64,000 bases of DNA from Diaporthe sp. PMI_573 (lineage: Eukaryota; Ascomycota; Sordariomycetes; Diaporthales; Diaporthaceae), in NCBI GenBank assembly GCA_021399435.1, contig JAJTUP010000001.1, positions 2,108,001-2,172,000 on the forward strand, written 5' to 3'. The notes below the pieces were generated by a model. The model ran no database searches and was not told the origin of the DNA. It worked only from the letters and a program-made list of their open reading frames with translations. Every line of letters begins with the position of its first letter. The stretch's first letter is position 1. Below, in pieces: positions 44,443 through 56,437 of this stretch. The position numbers were made by a program, and so were the translations under genes.

Positions 44443-44959
44443 GTCAAGTTTTGGGTGTTCTTGCAGGCGCCAAAGGGCGCGAGTCCCTACCAATAAGTGA
44501 TCGGTCTGAGAGGCGGGAGTATCCTCATAGGAAAATTTGCTGAGAGATGTGGACTGAACGCCAGGGTGTGGTCTACCGGCTTGATTTGCTCGCGGCTGGG
44601 TTTCGAATAGCAGGATGAGTAGGAGGTGCCAGCATGCCAGACGTGGCTCGGAAGTTGGAATTCGCCGGGCATCTATCTACCAGCTAGCTATTTGTGCCCT
44701 TGCGCAACTCTTGGCGTGGTTCCGTACAAAAACATAATTGCGAACCGCAAATGAGCGGCCAACATCGTGAGAAATCCAGTGGCAATTTGCCATGTTCGAT
44801 TCTTTTTGAGCATGTAATGGATGCTAGTTAGTGACTGCAGATGGAGGGACCCTGGCTGGACCGTAAAGTGTGGTGGGGCTGGCCAGCCAAATTTCTTTAT
44901 CTTATCGTAGAAAATCATCCGCCTCCCTCAAACTTTCCTTGCGACAACATGCTGCAAAG
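44443..44959. other. Intergenic, promoter of AC40 gene
   Basis: No coding frame is recognised. The last 60 bases are the leader of the polymerase-subunit gene. Confidence 0.5.
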
Positions 44960-46158
44960 ATGGCACCAATAGTAGTACCGACCCGGGAGGAGCTTGACCG
45001 GCGGAAGGTAAGTTCTCACGATGCTCAGTTTCATGCTGGAGGGGGGGCCCTCTTGCTGACTTTCCTCGCGCGCACCCACAGGTCGTCAACATCAACGCAG
45101 AAACAGTCACAAACGTAACCTCGACCGACTTCCCCGGCCACTACCCCGGCGAGGACAACTCGTGGGACCTCGATGCCTTCCGCGAGCAGTTCAAGGTCGT
45201 CTTCCAAGAGAACGGCCAGCACGATGCCTGCTTCAGCCTCATCGGGCTCGACGCCTCCATCGCCAACGCCTTCCGGCGCATCATGATCGCCGAGATCCCC
45301 ACGCTCGCCATCGAGGACATCTGGGTCAACAACAACACCAGCGTCATCCAGGACGAGGTGCTCTGCCACAGGCTGGGGCTTGTCCCGTTCAAGGGCGGCA
45401 AGTACGGGCTGCACGACTTCATGAAGTGGTACAAGAAGCCCGGCGCGGACCAGGACCCCTTCGAGAACAGCATGGACTATAACACGGTCAAGATCGAGCT
45501 CGACGTCCAGTGCACGCGCAGGGCCGACGCCGCCCCCGGCGAGAAGGACCCGCGGAATCTCTTCGACTACGGCAGCGTCTACGCGTCCGACCTCAAGTTC
45601 GTGCCCGTAGGGCAGCAGGTCGAGGTCTTTGCCGGCGACCAGGCCATCGAGCCCGTGCACCCGGACATCCTGATCGCGAAGCTGCGCCCCGGCCAGCAGA
45701 TCCAGCTCATGGCGCACATGCACAAGGGCGTCGGCGCCGACCACTCCAAGTTCTCCCCCGTCGCCACCGCCTCGTACCGCCTGCTGCCGCTCATCACCAT
45801 CGCGCGGCCCATCGTCGGCGCCGACGCCGAGAAGTTCCAGCGGTGCTTTCCCGAGGGCGTCATCGGCCTGGAGAAGGTCACCAAGCAGGACGCCAAGGCG
45901 AAGGCGGACCTCAAGGGCCACGAGGGCGAGATGCAGGCCGTCGTCAAGGACTCGATGAAGGACACTGTCAGCAGGGAGTGCCTGCGCCACCCGGAGTTTG
46001 CGGACAAGGTCAAGCTGGGCCGCCAGAGGGATCACTTCATCTTCCAGGTCGAGTCGTCGGGCCAGTGGGACTCGGACGAGCTGTTCTTGGAGGCGGTTAA
46101 GCACCTCAAGGCCAAGTGTCAACGGTTCGAGAAGCAGGTGACCTACATGGCGAGGTAG
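44960..46158 (+). CDS. RPC40: RNA polymerases I and III shared subunit AC40
   Basis: Two exons (44960-45007, 45082-46158) give 374 residues. Exon 1 holds only 16 codons. The protein is the alpha-like subunit shared by Pol I and Pol III: FSLIGLDASIANAFRRIMIAEIPTLAIEDIWV and NNTSVIQDEVLCHRLGLVP are the alpha-motif of the Rpb3/RpoA dimerisation domain, followed by an insert domain and the C-terminal dimerisation segment (FIFQVESSGQW). It pairs with AC19 to nucleate enzyme assembly in nucleolus and nucleoplasm. Third positions are very GC-rich, which creates a long spurious antisense frame. It converges with UBA3; the stops are 388 bases apart. Confidence 0.96.
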
Positions 46159-46545
46159 TGTGGCCAGGATGTAATTTTCTGTCCATAATTCAAGCATCAT
46201 GGGCTGGCGTCAGGAGTACCCAAAAGGGAATGGCTAGGGGTTGGGAAGATAAAACTGATTTTGATGAGAGTCACGGAAACCATTTCTTCTGATTCCAGTG
46301 CTAGGCTTTTGAATCCCGTGAAGTCTACAGTGCCCCCTTTGCGCCAAAGCGATGCGCTCTTGAAAACCACCCCCTACAAGACGAGGTTTTCGTTTGGGGC
46401 CTGGTCGTCCACGCAGCTTCATCTAGAGATGCCCATCATCCTCGTCAAATTTCTGTCGCTTTCCCGGTCTCTCATCAGCCTCATGAGAAACCAAAGCTTT
46501 GGTATTCACCGACCTTCCCCGTTCACGAGCCGGCAGTGCGGCCAC
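46159..46545. other. Convergent 3' region between RPC40 and UBA3
   Basis: Non-coding; it probably holds both polyadenylation regions. Confidence 0.6.
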
Positions 46546-48106
46546 CTAAGCCGCCTTGAAACGGAGAATGAACCTGAAGTTGGCCACGAAAGCGGGATCC
46601 GTCACCGATATCTCCCACCCGTCCTCCAGCCCCAACTCCACCAGGCTCTTGATGAGATTCGGTCTGGTCTGCTCCTCGAGGCTCGCAGGGGACTGCATGT
46701 AGAGGCTCTTGCCCTCGGCCCTGATGGACGGCTTCTTCAATTGCGCCTCCGGCCGTGCCGCGAGGAGGTCGATGAGCTCCTGGAGTGCCAACTTGGGGTC
46801 CACCTCCAGCGGGCGCGCCAGCGATCCGCACACGGGACAGTCGTCCTTCTTCTCGTGCTTGAATGTGTAGGTGTAAATGCTGTCGTTCCCGGAGTACATC
46901 ATGTAGTTTTCCTCCATTCCCAGCGACGGCGCGCAGCCGCTCGCGATCTTAAGAGCCTCGTTGCAGCAACTCGCCGCCACGATGGCATTGGTGGAGGCGA
47001 TGGCGGGAATGATGTTCTTGACGACACCTTGCGTGAGGGAGTATGTGACACCGGGAATGTTGAACTCCTTGGCCCTGGCCAACGCTTTCTGGTACAGCCA
47101 GGTTATGTGCTCCGGGTCGTCCTTGTCGAGATTGGGGAAGGGCTTCTCCCTATCCCATGCTATGACATGTGCCCACTCGATGCAGTGTTCCGGTTGCCGA
47201 GGTATCGTCGCAATGGTACAGAGGGGCACCGCAGCTCGTGGTGCGAACATGTCGAGCTGGCACTCTATGCAGGATGTCATGGTAGGCAGGATGACTCGGG
47301 ACTGCCCCTTGAAACCTGCGTTCATGTTAGCATCCTCACGAAGAGGACATGACCGTCTTCTGAAAGTCCCGAGGTGTCACCTCACCTTCTGTGCCACCGT
47401 CGATGAGAGGCTTGAGAGAGTCCATGTTGTCCTCATCCACCATGTTGATCAAAGTTGCGTTGATCCACCGCCGGGCTTCTATGCTGTCCAGTCCACAAAC
47501 CACTATCGTGAACTGCATGTAAAATGACTCGTCGAAGTCCTGTATGCGGTTGTTGTGTGGTGTGATCTTGACGCCTCTGACTCTTCGCTCAACAAACTTG
47601 GCCGCCACCTCTGCCTTGGACTTGCCAACATCATCCTTCCGAAAAAGGAATTGCCTGTTGAGATTGGAGATGTCGATAGTATCTGAACCGGCGGGGTTAG
47701 TCTAGAGAACGACATCTTGCAATGACCTCGTCATACCCATGTCGATAACGTGTATGTCCTTGAAGCCAGAGAGGGCCAGGTTCTTCAGGATCTCACATCC
47801 CAGACCACCAGCGCCGCTAGAACGCATGTGAGCAGCAAGTCCGCCAGGCTTCGCTCCGTGAGAACGTACATTACCCTGCCGCCTCCGTTAGCTTAAGTAA
47901 ATTGTAAAACGAGTTTGACGACTCACAAAATCTTCATGTTATCCATATTTTCGATCACAGAGGGTCCATCAACCTCCTCTGCATCAGTGAATGGACCAGC
48001 TGTGGTCCGGATCTTGTCTAGATCTCGCCTATGAAGCTAATCATCAGCCCATGCCAGTGCTGGACAGTTGTCACAAGGATACATACCATCTTGATGTTGC
48101 CGCCAT
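46546..48106 (-). CDS. UBA3: NEDD8-activating enzyme E1 catalytic subunit Uba3
   Basis: Six exons (48106-48087, 48028-47927, 47875-47870, 47816-47737, 47682-47386, 47315-46546) give 424 residues. Exon 3 is only six bases and encodes part of L-V-I just before the ATP-binding [10 protein letters not shown]. Other features are [15 protein letters not shown], the zinc Cys C184/C187 with the later CPVCG pair, and the catalytic Cys201 in [21 protein letters not shown]-terminal ubiquitin-fold domain that recruits the E2 Ubc12 covers ~330-424. With the Ula1/APP-BP1 partner it adenylates NEDD8/Rub1 and forms a thioester, feeding cullin neddylation. All five junctions keep frame and restore conserved motifs, so the structure is firm despite the microexon. 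Confidence 0.93.
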
Positions 48107-48576
48107 GTTGCCACAAGTCGTCTTTTCTTGCAGTGTCTCCAGAAAAGAAGGAAAGTGAATGAGGCGAACCCAACATCCGGGACAAAGATGGGCTGCCTAT
48201 TTAGTTGAAGTGACGTTGGAGGAGACCCCTGAAGCTGCTCACTGAGGGCTTATCGATAAAGGCCCTGCAGCTTCCAAAGGTTGGCAGGGGTCCAACAGGT
48301 TGAATGCCCTGTACTCCGTACGGGCAGTACGGCCAAAACCGACTTGAAAGCGTCAAATCCGCACTGCTGTTCCGCACGCTATTCCGTTCTTTCCAGAACC
48401 CCAAACCAGGAAACCTCGATCATAGGAAGCACCAGGGGAGTCATCGCCATCGCTGTGCACAACTTCGTGAGCATCGCAGGCAGGAGAGAGATGGTGAGAA
48501 CGAGCCATCTTCAACAGATCGCCGCGCATATGAGGCTGTCCCAATAGGAGAAGGAGCTCGCACGTCGCCGCAGGAG
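48107..48576. promoter_or_regulatory. Shared divergent promoter of UBA3 and TEL2
   Basis: 470 bases separate the two start codons. Plus-strand frames here that extend the TEL2 frame upstream (from 48304) have no protein-like character and are taken as leader. No specific factor site was identified. Confidence 0.5.
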
Positions 48577-51500
48577 ATGGATGAGCTTCTGCGTCCTATC
48601 AGCAGGACGTACGCAAAGTCCGAAGATGCCGCAGGACCCCTCCTCCAGAAAGTGCAGGCATCGTCGAGGGCAGCATCGACACCGGATTTCAAACCAAAAT
48701 CCCTCCAGGACGTTGTGGAGGCACTGAACAACGAACCTGACTATGAGACTTTGGTATCAGCATTGAAAGTCGTCAGCGATGGAGGGCGAGTGGATGAAAC
48801 TTTCAACGTTGGAGCGCCAGGGCCCGAGGCCGCCAGGATCGTCCAGATCTTGGTCACTGAGATTGTACCGAACTACTGGGCCGTACTCAAAGAGTCGTCC
48901 TCGGAAGGTCAAAATTCAGACCTTTCGCTCTTACTGGATAGTCTACGGAGTCTTGCAGGTCTCAATGCCATCCTGCTACGCTTGCGGACTCTCACCCAGG
49001 AGCACAAGTCGCAGGCAACAGGGATCAAACACTCAGATGTGTTGTTGAACCTGAAGATCACCCTCGAGCTGCTGTGCGCAATATTAGAAGGCGATGACAG
49101 TGTTCCGAAAATATGGGCCAATACGTCTGCAAAGTCAGACGCCACGAAGCAACGCATTCTATCAAAGGACTTTGTCAATGTCATCGCCGGCGGCCGTACC
49201 ATTTCCTTCTCTGCTGAAGCTGAATCCATCGTCTCGCAAGAGACCAAGGGCCAGATATTTTGGGTTGCCGATGGGATTTCCTACACCCAGTGGCTTGCCC
49301 GTAACATCATCGCCTGGTCAAAGCGAACAGAGCTTCCGGTGGAAAAGAAGGTTCTGGCAGATTTGCTTTCAAAGGCACTGCGCCTAGGATACTCCGGTAC
49401 GTCATCCATACCATTCTGGTCCGATCAAGACTGCTGACCTGGCGCAGAAAGTGTGGTCCAGCTTCTACTTGCTGATGTAGTCAACAACTCCCAACAAGCC
49501 CAGCATATCTCTGACCTGTTCAGCAACCTCGCAAATACGGAGCAACGGACTTTGCTCTTCAGCATCTTGAAGATCATCGCCGCCGTCCATCTCAACCCAC
49601 TGAACGACAGCAATCCATCGGAAGAAGAGACAGTAATATCAGCGGCTGCTGGTCTCATCAACTTATTCGTTGGGGATGATACGAAATATCTGTCTTACCT
49701 GGTCACATGGCTGACAAGTGCCAACGGAGCCGGACTTGGTGATGGAATCGGTATCCGACGCGCAGTTCTGGCTGTATTTTCATCAGACAGAGAAACCATG
49801 GCAACAGTGTTCGAAAAGAGCCTCAGCCAGTTCGGGGACTACCTATATGTTAGACATACGCCAGTTCTGCAACAAGAAGGTATGCAAGATGGTATTCTCT
49901 GTGGCAGGGGAATTGCTAACACATGGTGCCACAGTGCATGCGCAAGTGCTTCTACTGAGCGCTGGATATCTCCAGAGGCTGTGGCCAGTCAAGTTATCCT
50001 TGGTCGTGAGGTCGGGCTCGTTCATGAATATGGTTTCCAAGAGGCTGGAAGCATCTCAGACCCGCGCCCGCTTGCTGGGGATGATTGTTGGTGAGGCACT
50101 TTCGAAGCTGGTGCACAAGGACGACAAAAAGCTCAACTTCAATATGGAGGAGACGACCTCAGATGAAGCGCTTTGGTACAAAGGTTTGGCGGACATCTCA
50201 GATGTTGTCGGTTCGGTTCAGCCCTTAGCCTCGAAACAAAAGCCAGCCGGAGAAACTCAACCAAAGGCGAACCCATCCGTGCGGAAAACCAAACCAATGC
50301 CGACTCCAAGGCCATCCGCCAGCAAGGCGAAAGCCATCATTGAAGAGGTGGATTCGGAGGAAGACGATGACGATATAGTACCATTGACAAAACCGGACGA
50401 CGACGAGGCGGATTCTGATGGCGACCCGGAAACAGTCCGGCGAGATAAACCGAAAGCACCGGTGTACATCAGGAACCTCATCACATATCTGCGGGATACC
50501 GAGGGCTATGATCGCCAAAGACTCGCCCTGACGACGGCACCCACCTTGATCAGGCGCAAGGCGAACTTTGGAACCGAAGTTAAGGAGCATGCTGAAGAGC
50601 TTGCCTCCCTTCTGGTCGGTATTCAGGACACTTTCGAAATTGAGAACTTCTACGACCTCAAGCTACAGGGGATGATTGCCATAGTTGTGGCCCAGCCTCA
50701 GATGATGGGCCCGTGGTTCGCCCGGACTTTCTTCAGTGGCGACTATTCGGTAGCTCAGAGAGCCTCGGTGCTTACCGTCATGGGCTTGAGCGCCCGCGAG
50801 ATGGCAGGGCACGCAACTTCCGACTACGCCGCGGCGGCATCGTTTCCATCTCAGATGCTACCCGATAAGATGAAGAGGCTGTACGTGGAGGATGCGGACA
50901 CGAGCAACCAACTTACCTCGTCGTCATCTCTCAAGGCATTGCCGCCCAACGCTCTAGACACAATATCGAAATCGCTCACTTCCAATTTCATGGCGCCGCT
51001 GGCAGCTGATGCAGCAGATTCAGCGACGGGGCCAGATGCTCTGAAGCTGTCCACGTTCAAGTCGCGACTGGACCAACAACAGAGTTCAACCACACAGATT
51101 TCCAAGGCCAAGCCTCGGGTCCGAGCCATTCCCAACACGACAGCCCAGCTGATCGCCACTTCGTTCTTCTTCCCGCTCACCGCCCGCTTCCAGTCCGCAG
51201 CGCGCTCGACAGCAGGCCGGACCCGGGGCATCGTCTTCCAGCCCTTCCTCCTGTCGCTCTACATCAAGACGCTGGCGCTGCTCCTCCACGCCGCGGGGCC
51301 GAGCACGCTGTCGCTGCCGGACATGACGGCCGAGCTGTGGGAGCTGCTGCTGGGGAGCAGCGTGCGCGCGCACGCCGTCGGGGACCTGGGCGTCACGCAC
51401 GCGGTCCTGTTCGCGCTGCTGACGCTGCTGGAGGTCAACGGCGACAGGATGCGGGATATCTGTCAGGGCATGCCGAGGGTGGTCGTCGAGACGCAGGAGT

Positions 51501-51646
51501 GGGTCGCCCAGATATTCAGTGGTGTCAGGGGGGAGGACGGAGGGGAGGAGAATGATGTCAAGATGTTGGCTGCGGGTGTGTTGATCAGGATCAGGGAGGG
51601 CATGGACAAGCATAGGGCGCTGCTGATGGGTGAGCTGATCGGGTGA
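48577..51646 (+). CDS. TEL2: Telomere length regulation protein Tel2
   Basis: Three exons (48577-49396, 49448-49879, 49935-51646) give 987 residues. The conserved Tel2 domain is at about residues 555-665: APVYIRNLITYLRDTEGYDR, ALTTAPTLIRRKANFG, ELASLLVGIQDTFEIENF, and QMMGPWFARTFFSGDYSVAQR. The N-terminal half is an alpha-solenoid. A Ser/Lys/Asp-rich linker (~480-550) contains an acidic run (EEVDSEEDDDDIV), the likely counterpart of the CK2-phosphorylated region that recruits the R2TP complex. Tel2, with Tti1 and Tti2, is the co-chaperone for folding PIKK kinases (ATM, ATR, TOR and others). ATG 48577 was chosen because homologs begin MD-LL-P and upstream codons look non-coding. Confidence 0.93.
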
Positions 51647-52082
51647 GGCGATGGCCACCTTGTAGGGGATACTCTATGCCGTTGCGGTTCTGTATGGCAT
51701 GACATGCCATGTACATGGCAATTTTGCTAAGCCATTCTTTCTCATCGAGTGACTTGTGACTCAAGAAATGGCCCAAGTCAGTGAGGAATTCAAACCCTAT
51801 AACCTGGAATCCGGGGTTGACTGACCCCCTGGATCCTGGCAAGTCGCTCCGAGTCGGAAGCTCCCGGCGCAGCGCACTTACAAATCAACGGCAGGCAAAT
51901 GGTGAGCTCATCGAACTTGTCTCTCGCGACAGTCAATTTTTCTATTCCTGCGACAACGACACTCGTTCAGGAACTGCTCTGTCGCACAAAGTCACAATGG
52001 GATCGCAAACGTCTACTCGTAAGCATCGCACGCTCACAAGCGCAATCCTGCACGATATTCGCTGACAATCTCCGACACAGCC
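51647..52082. other. Intergenic; COX17 promoter and leader
   Basis: No coding frame recognised. The last ~150 bases are CA/CT-rich leader. Confidence 0.5.
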
Positions 52083-52363
52083 ATGCCCGCAGCGGCGCCT
52101 ATTGCGCAGCCACCAGCACCCGCGACCTCCGAGAAGCCAAAGGTCCGTTCTCCCCTCGCCGCCTGCTCCGCAATACTCGTGCTTGTCATTCAGTGTGGGA
52201 GCTGACCTTGCAATCATCATAGCCGTGCTGTGTCTGCAAAGACGAGAAGGCGAAACGCGACGAGTGCATGCTCTTCTCCAACGCCGCCGACCCGGCAAAG
52301 GCTTGCCAATCGACCATCGACCAGTACCGATCGTGCATGAAGGGGTTCGGCTTCGAAGTATGA
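52083..52363 (+). CDS. COX17: Cytochrome c oxidase copper chaperone Cox17
   Basis: Two exons (52083-52142, 52223-52363) give 66 residues. The copper-binding KPCCVC motif (C22, C23, C25) is split from the N-terminus by the intron. Twin CX9C motifs follow: C25-C35 and C48-C58, which form the coiled-coil-helix fold by Mia40-driven oxidation in the intermembrane space. Cox17 hands Cu(I) to Sco1 and Cox11 for the CuA and CuB sites of complex IV. The N-terminus is Ala/Pro-rich. The intron donor is a weak GTCCGT, but the acceptor CATCATAG and the perfect Cys spacing support the join. Confidence 0.95.
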
Positions 52364-52801
52364 CCGCAACGTCGGCTTGGGGAGATTATACAATGTACAA
52401 CAGTGCAGCTCAGGTGTACACATAACACGGCCGGCCTCATAGAAGCACGACGGATTGGGACTGAATACCACGGTGGCGCGACTGCCATAGACTGACGGCT
52501 GGTCGCAAGGACCGATGCATCTCCGCTTTAGTGATGCAGCCGAGCATCATGGAAGGAAAGAAATACAAAAGAATAATTGTGACGACATCAAGTCTTGTGA
52601 ATTGGTGTTAATTGATCATTACAAGCAACTCATCTCCCAGGCGCCTCCGAAATAGCAAAGGGTATCATCAACAAGCCACATGCGCCAACCAGCTTCCCGG
52701 TATCTCACGATATCCGAACGCCCTCCCACAAACACACATGATCTCCCAGTCAATGTTCAGGATTAGCCGCGCCCGATAATCTCAACGAGAGCATCCCCCA
52801 C
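52364..52801. other. Convergent 3' region
   Basis: Non-coding spacer between the ends of COX17 and the coiled-coil gene. Confidence 0.6.
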
Positions 52802-53368
52802 TCAAGCAGCGTCCACCTTGGTCCTGTCATTGTCGTGAACCCGCTGATCTGCCACAGGCATGGTGACGCCGTCAAGCCTCTTCATTCTGTACGCGTAGGC
52901 CTGGTCAAGTAGCATGGCAAGGCCGGAGCCCTTCTCCTGCATCTCAGACAGCTTCGCACCGATCGCCCGCAGGATGTTGTCCCTTGCCTCGATGGCGTGG
53001 AGGAGCTCGTCCACCTGCTGCTTGTGGACGTTGCCGCTGTGCGAGAAGAGTCAGCTCCTCTTATTTTCAGATGCAGTGGCGGTGGCTGGAGGACTGACAT
53101 TTGATAGGTGTGAGCCTTGGCACTCTGCTCGATGCGGGTGCGCACTCCTTCGAGCTTCTTGTCCAGGTCTGCCTGTATCTGGGCTCGCTTCTTCTCACGG
53201 TCCTTGCGGATCTGATTGAGAGAACTCAAGTCAATTCAGGTGACCAAGACAAGACACTAACGGTAATACCTTGTCCAGCTCGGCCTTGGTTTTGATGACC
53301 TGGTCCACGTTGATCTCGTCCTCGGATGAGTCTCCGTCGTCCACGGCAGGTCGCTTCTTGGCAGGCAT
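52802..53368 (-). CDS. Small acidic/basic coiled-coil protein, unknown function
   Basis: Three exons (53368-53270, 53211-53099, 53036-52802) give 148 residues; phases agree (0, then 2). The N-terminus is basic then acidic (MPAKKRPAVDDGDSSEDEIN). Residues ~25-110 are charged heptad-like helix (KTKAELDKIRKDREKKRAQI, IEARDNILRAIGAKLSEMQE). The C-terminus is short and hydrophilic. There is no signal peptide, membrane helix or enzymatic motif. The size and predicted coiled coil suggest a subunit of a larger assembly, possibly nuclear because of the KKRP start, but I recognise no family. Intron 2 has a GTCAGT donor. It is divergently arranged with the nucleolar protein gene PXR1. Confidence 0.7.
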
Positions 53369-53758
53369 GTTGAATGCCTTGAGGTGTGGCAATGAAGTAG
53401 AGTGTTCCAACACAAGATTTTGCGTCTAATACAAGATCGTAGATACAATGCGATCGACTGCTTCACACTGTTCTTGCTGTTGATCAATTAATGGCAGAAG
53501 GTTGAAGGCATGAGAGTAGGTCTGTCTCGCTCATGCCTGGCAACTTTTGTTCGGGCCGTCATCGGCAAGTGCTCAGCGCTCATGGCAGGCGGAAGGCGGC
53601 AGGCAACCCGACCACCCGCGCGCGACCCTGGGGGCTCCTCCCTCGCTTTCTGCCCGCCAAAAATTTCGAAAGGGAAAGCGACGAACCGACATCTAAATCC
53701 CAATCCAAATTCCCAGACAAATCGCAACCCGTTTCCAACCCGACCCAGCGCCTCCACC
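53369..53758. promoter_or_regulatory. Shared divergent promoter, coiled-coil gene and PXR1
   Basis: 390 bases lie between start codons. No specific motif was identified. The 100 bases before PXR1 are A/C-rich leader. Confidence 0.5.
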
Positions 53759-54931
53759 ATGGGTCTCGCAGGCACCAAAAAGTAACTCGGCATTCACTCC
53801 GCAAGGAAGTCGAGTTTTCAATGCTAACACACATTTCGCAGCAAGAAGAAATGGGCCAAGGACCCGAACAACACCGCCTGGTCCCGCAACACCGACACAT
53901 TCGGGCAAAAGATCCTGCGTTCCCAAGGCTGGGAGCCAGGCCAGTACCTGGGAGCCGAGGATGCCTCCCACGCCGACTACTGGGGCGAAGCGAACGCCTC
54001 CCACATCCGCGCGGTGCTCAAGGACGATAGTCTCGGACTTGGCGCCAAGCGCAACCAGGGAGACGAGTGCACCGGTCTGAACGCGCTGCAGGACCTGCTC
54101 TCCAGGCTGAACGGGAAGAGCGAAGAGGCACTGGGCGAGGAGCAGAAGAAGAGGGAGGACTTGAACATCAACAAGTACCTGCACCGGAGACTGGGCACGG
54201 TGACGTTCATCTACGGCGGGCTGCTAGTTGGTGACAAGGTCCAGGAACTGGCAGACTCCATGAAGGACAAGCATCAAGACGCTGCGCAAGTCCCTGGGTC
54301 GGAAGAGACATCTGGAGAGTCCAGCGAGGCCGGCAAAAAGGAGAAGAAGAACAAGAAGAGGAAGACTGAAGATGCAGAGGGCGTGCAATCGGACTCGAAG
54401 AAAGAAAAGAAATCCAAGAAATCCAAGTCCGAAGACGCAGACGAGGACTCGAAATCAAAACGCAAGGAAAAGAAGGAGAAGAAGAGGAGGAAAGAGAGGG
54501 ACGCCTCAGACAAGGAAGAGGACTCTAGCCCTGACGACGAAGACGCCTCGGATCGCAAGAAGGCCAAGAAGGAGAAGAAGGAGAAGCGCAGGAAGGCGAA
54601 GCTCGAGAAAGACGACGAGGATGCAGCGGACGCATCAGATTCAAAGTCCAAGAAGAGCAAGAAGAAGAGGAAAGCGGACAAGGAGGAGCCCACCACAGAA
54701 TCGTCAACACCAGCCGCCAGCGGAACCTCAACACCTTCCGTTCCAATGCGACACCTCGCCAGGTCAAGATTCATCGCCCAGAAGCGCGCAGCCGTGATGG
54801 ACCAAGCGGCCCTGAACCAGGTAAATCACAAAATGCTCCCCTCCCCCCACCAAATCGGAGGAAGCCGCCCCTCATCGGGATATATTGGCTGACAATGGCA
54901 ACCCTACTAGATATTCATGATCAAGACCTGA
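53759..54931 (+). CDS. PXR1: G-patch ribosome biogenesis protein Pxr1/Gno1
   Basis: Three exons (53759-53781, 53842-54820, 54911-54931) give 340 residues. The first 23 bases join to restore MGLAGTKNKKKWAKDPNNTAW, the diagnostic start of the family. The G-patch follows (ILRSQGWEPGQYLGAEDASH, then DDSLGLGAKRN). The middle ~150 residues are a long KKE/KKD-rich basic-acidic stretch, typical of nucleolar proteins, and the C-terminus is ALNQIFMIKT, split by the last intron. Pxr1/Gno1 works in pre-rRNA processing at early cleavage sites, activating the DEAH helicase Prp43, and in snoRNA 3' maturation. The human counterpart is PINX1. It is a nucleolar protein. Confidence 0.94.
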
Positions 54932-56437
54932 AGCGGATCCGAAGCAAACCGACCAACCCATGGCGAAATACTCCGGACGCCGCCTCTGCTGCCCGCCTCG
55001 GAGAGGCCTGGTTCCGCCTCTAGAAAATTATGTCCACAGCGGGGATGGTCAGAGCAACCCCCCCAAAGTTCGATAGGAGCGGGCGGTTCCGGTCCAGAAA
55101 GCCGTGCGATGTCTGTATGTACGTGCGTATACGTGCGTGTGTGGGTAGCGCGCCGCGCTACGCATGTAGTGGCCCCTTGCCACCTTGCGTTTTTGTCGCG
55201 GTGTTGCGGAGCACGGCGTTGCTGGCTCTGCGCGAGCCTGTCTACCAAGTATCATGTCCGTGCAGGGATCAGTCGACGAGCGCGCCAGGGACGCAGTTGC
55301 ATTGCATCAACGAATCGTCCCCATAGTCGTTCGATACCGGCCACATCCGCGCACGGGAACGGGAGGACCAGGCACGTCACCAATGGGCACGACCGGAACA
55401 AGGTGCAGGGGGGAGCGGAAAATGTCTTGCATGCCTCCCGCGGGAGGTGGCCCCATTCGTGAGGGCTGATCTGATGGGGCAGGGAAGGAGTTACAGGCGT
55501 TAATCTGGCGGGATAGAGATAGAGAGAAAGGGTGCATAGGCAAGTAACCTAGTCCAAACGAAGGTATCGTTACAAGCGCTTCCATATTTACATTCTCCGC
55601 GCGCGGGCCAATCAAAACAGTATGTTGCGGCATATCACATTGGCACGTAAAATGAGTTGCAGAGCTTGTTTTAATTTTACAGTTTTCATTTCATTTCAAT
55701 ACGGTCTTGGAACAATTGGGTCGTTCAACAAGCCAGTGTGTGTCAATCTGGTGAGGTACCGGAACGCCAGACTGAACCTCCTTTCTGTCCTTCCCCGAAG
55801 TCAGAGCCACCCCCCTCTTCCTCCCCAACAATTCGGCCCTGCTATGAAGCAAGAGTCCTCTGCAGCAAAGCCTCGGGCATGCTGTAGACAGCTAGCTCAA
55901 AACATGATCAAATGTTCCCAATGCCTCAGTGACCAGTGCCCCCTTTTGCTGCCTTCAATTTGAATCATGCACACTGTGTCCGCCTTGGGTGTACCACAAA
56001 CGCCGGTTCGATAGCCGTTCGTTCAAACGCCCCGTGGGCCCGCCCAGTCTTGGCCCAGTCTTATGCCAATCGTTCTGGTTGTAGTCTTTCGACAAACCGT
56101 CCACACAAGCGTCCGTTCCAAAGAGAGACCTTAATTCACCGGGATTAAACGCCCGTGACCCAAAAACGCGGAACCTGAGCCTCTTGGCTGAGGGAGGGGG
56201 GTAAGACTGACGCCCCCAATTAGAGCTCAAATATGGCCCAGAGCGAGTGTGTTTTTACAGCAGAACGCTGGTTTGCTTCCTAAACGCCGTCGCGATGCAA
56301 TGGTAGAGTGCGGCATGCACACTTGGTCAAACCCTGCCCTTTAGTCCCTGTTACGCCGCCTTCGTTCAATTGTACAGCAGTGTTTTGTGGTCGTGATGGT
56401 CGTCGTGTCTGTAAAGTAGTGCACAAACGCTCTCTCT
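54932..56437. other. 1.5 kb convergent intergenic region
   Basis: Long spacer between the ends of PXR1 and the Ser-rich gene. Frames here are short and motif-less. Confidence 0.5.

Noticed and set aside
45031..46200. Long minus-strand open frame (389 codons)
   Set aside because: Antisense to RPC40. It results from GC-rich third positions; the composition is Leu/Val/Asp-skewed and no motif is present.
46261..47352. Long plus-strand open frame (363 codons)
   Set aside because: Antisense to UBA3 exon 6 and its 3' region; no domain.
48304..48576. Extended N-terminus of Tel2 from 48304
   Set aside because: Composition is not protein-like and homologs start at the equivalent of 48577.
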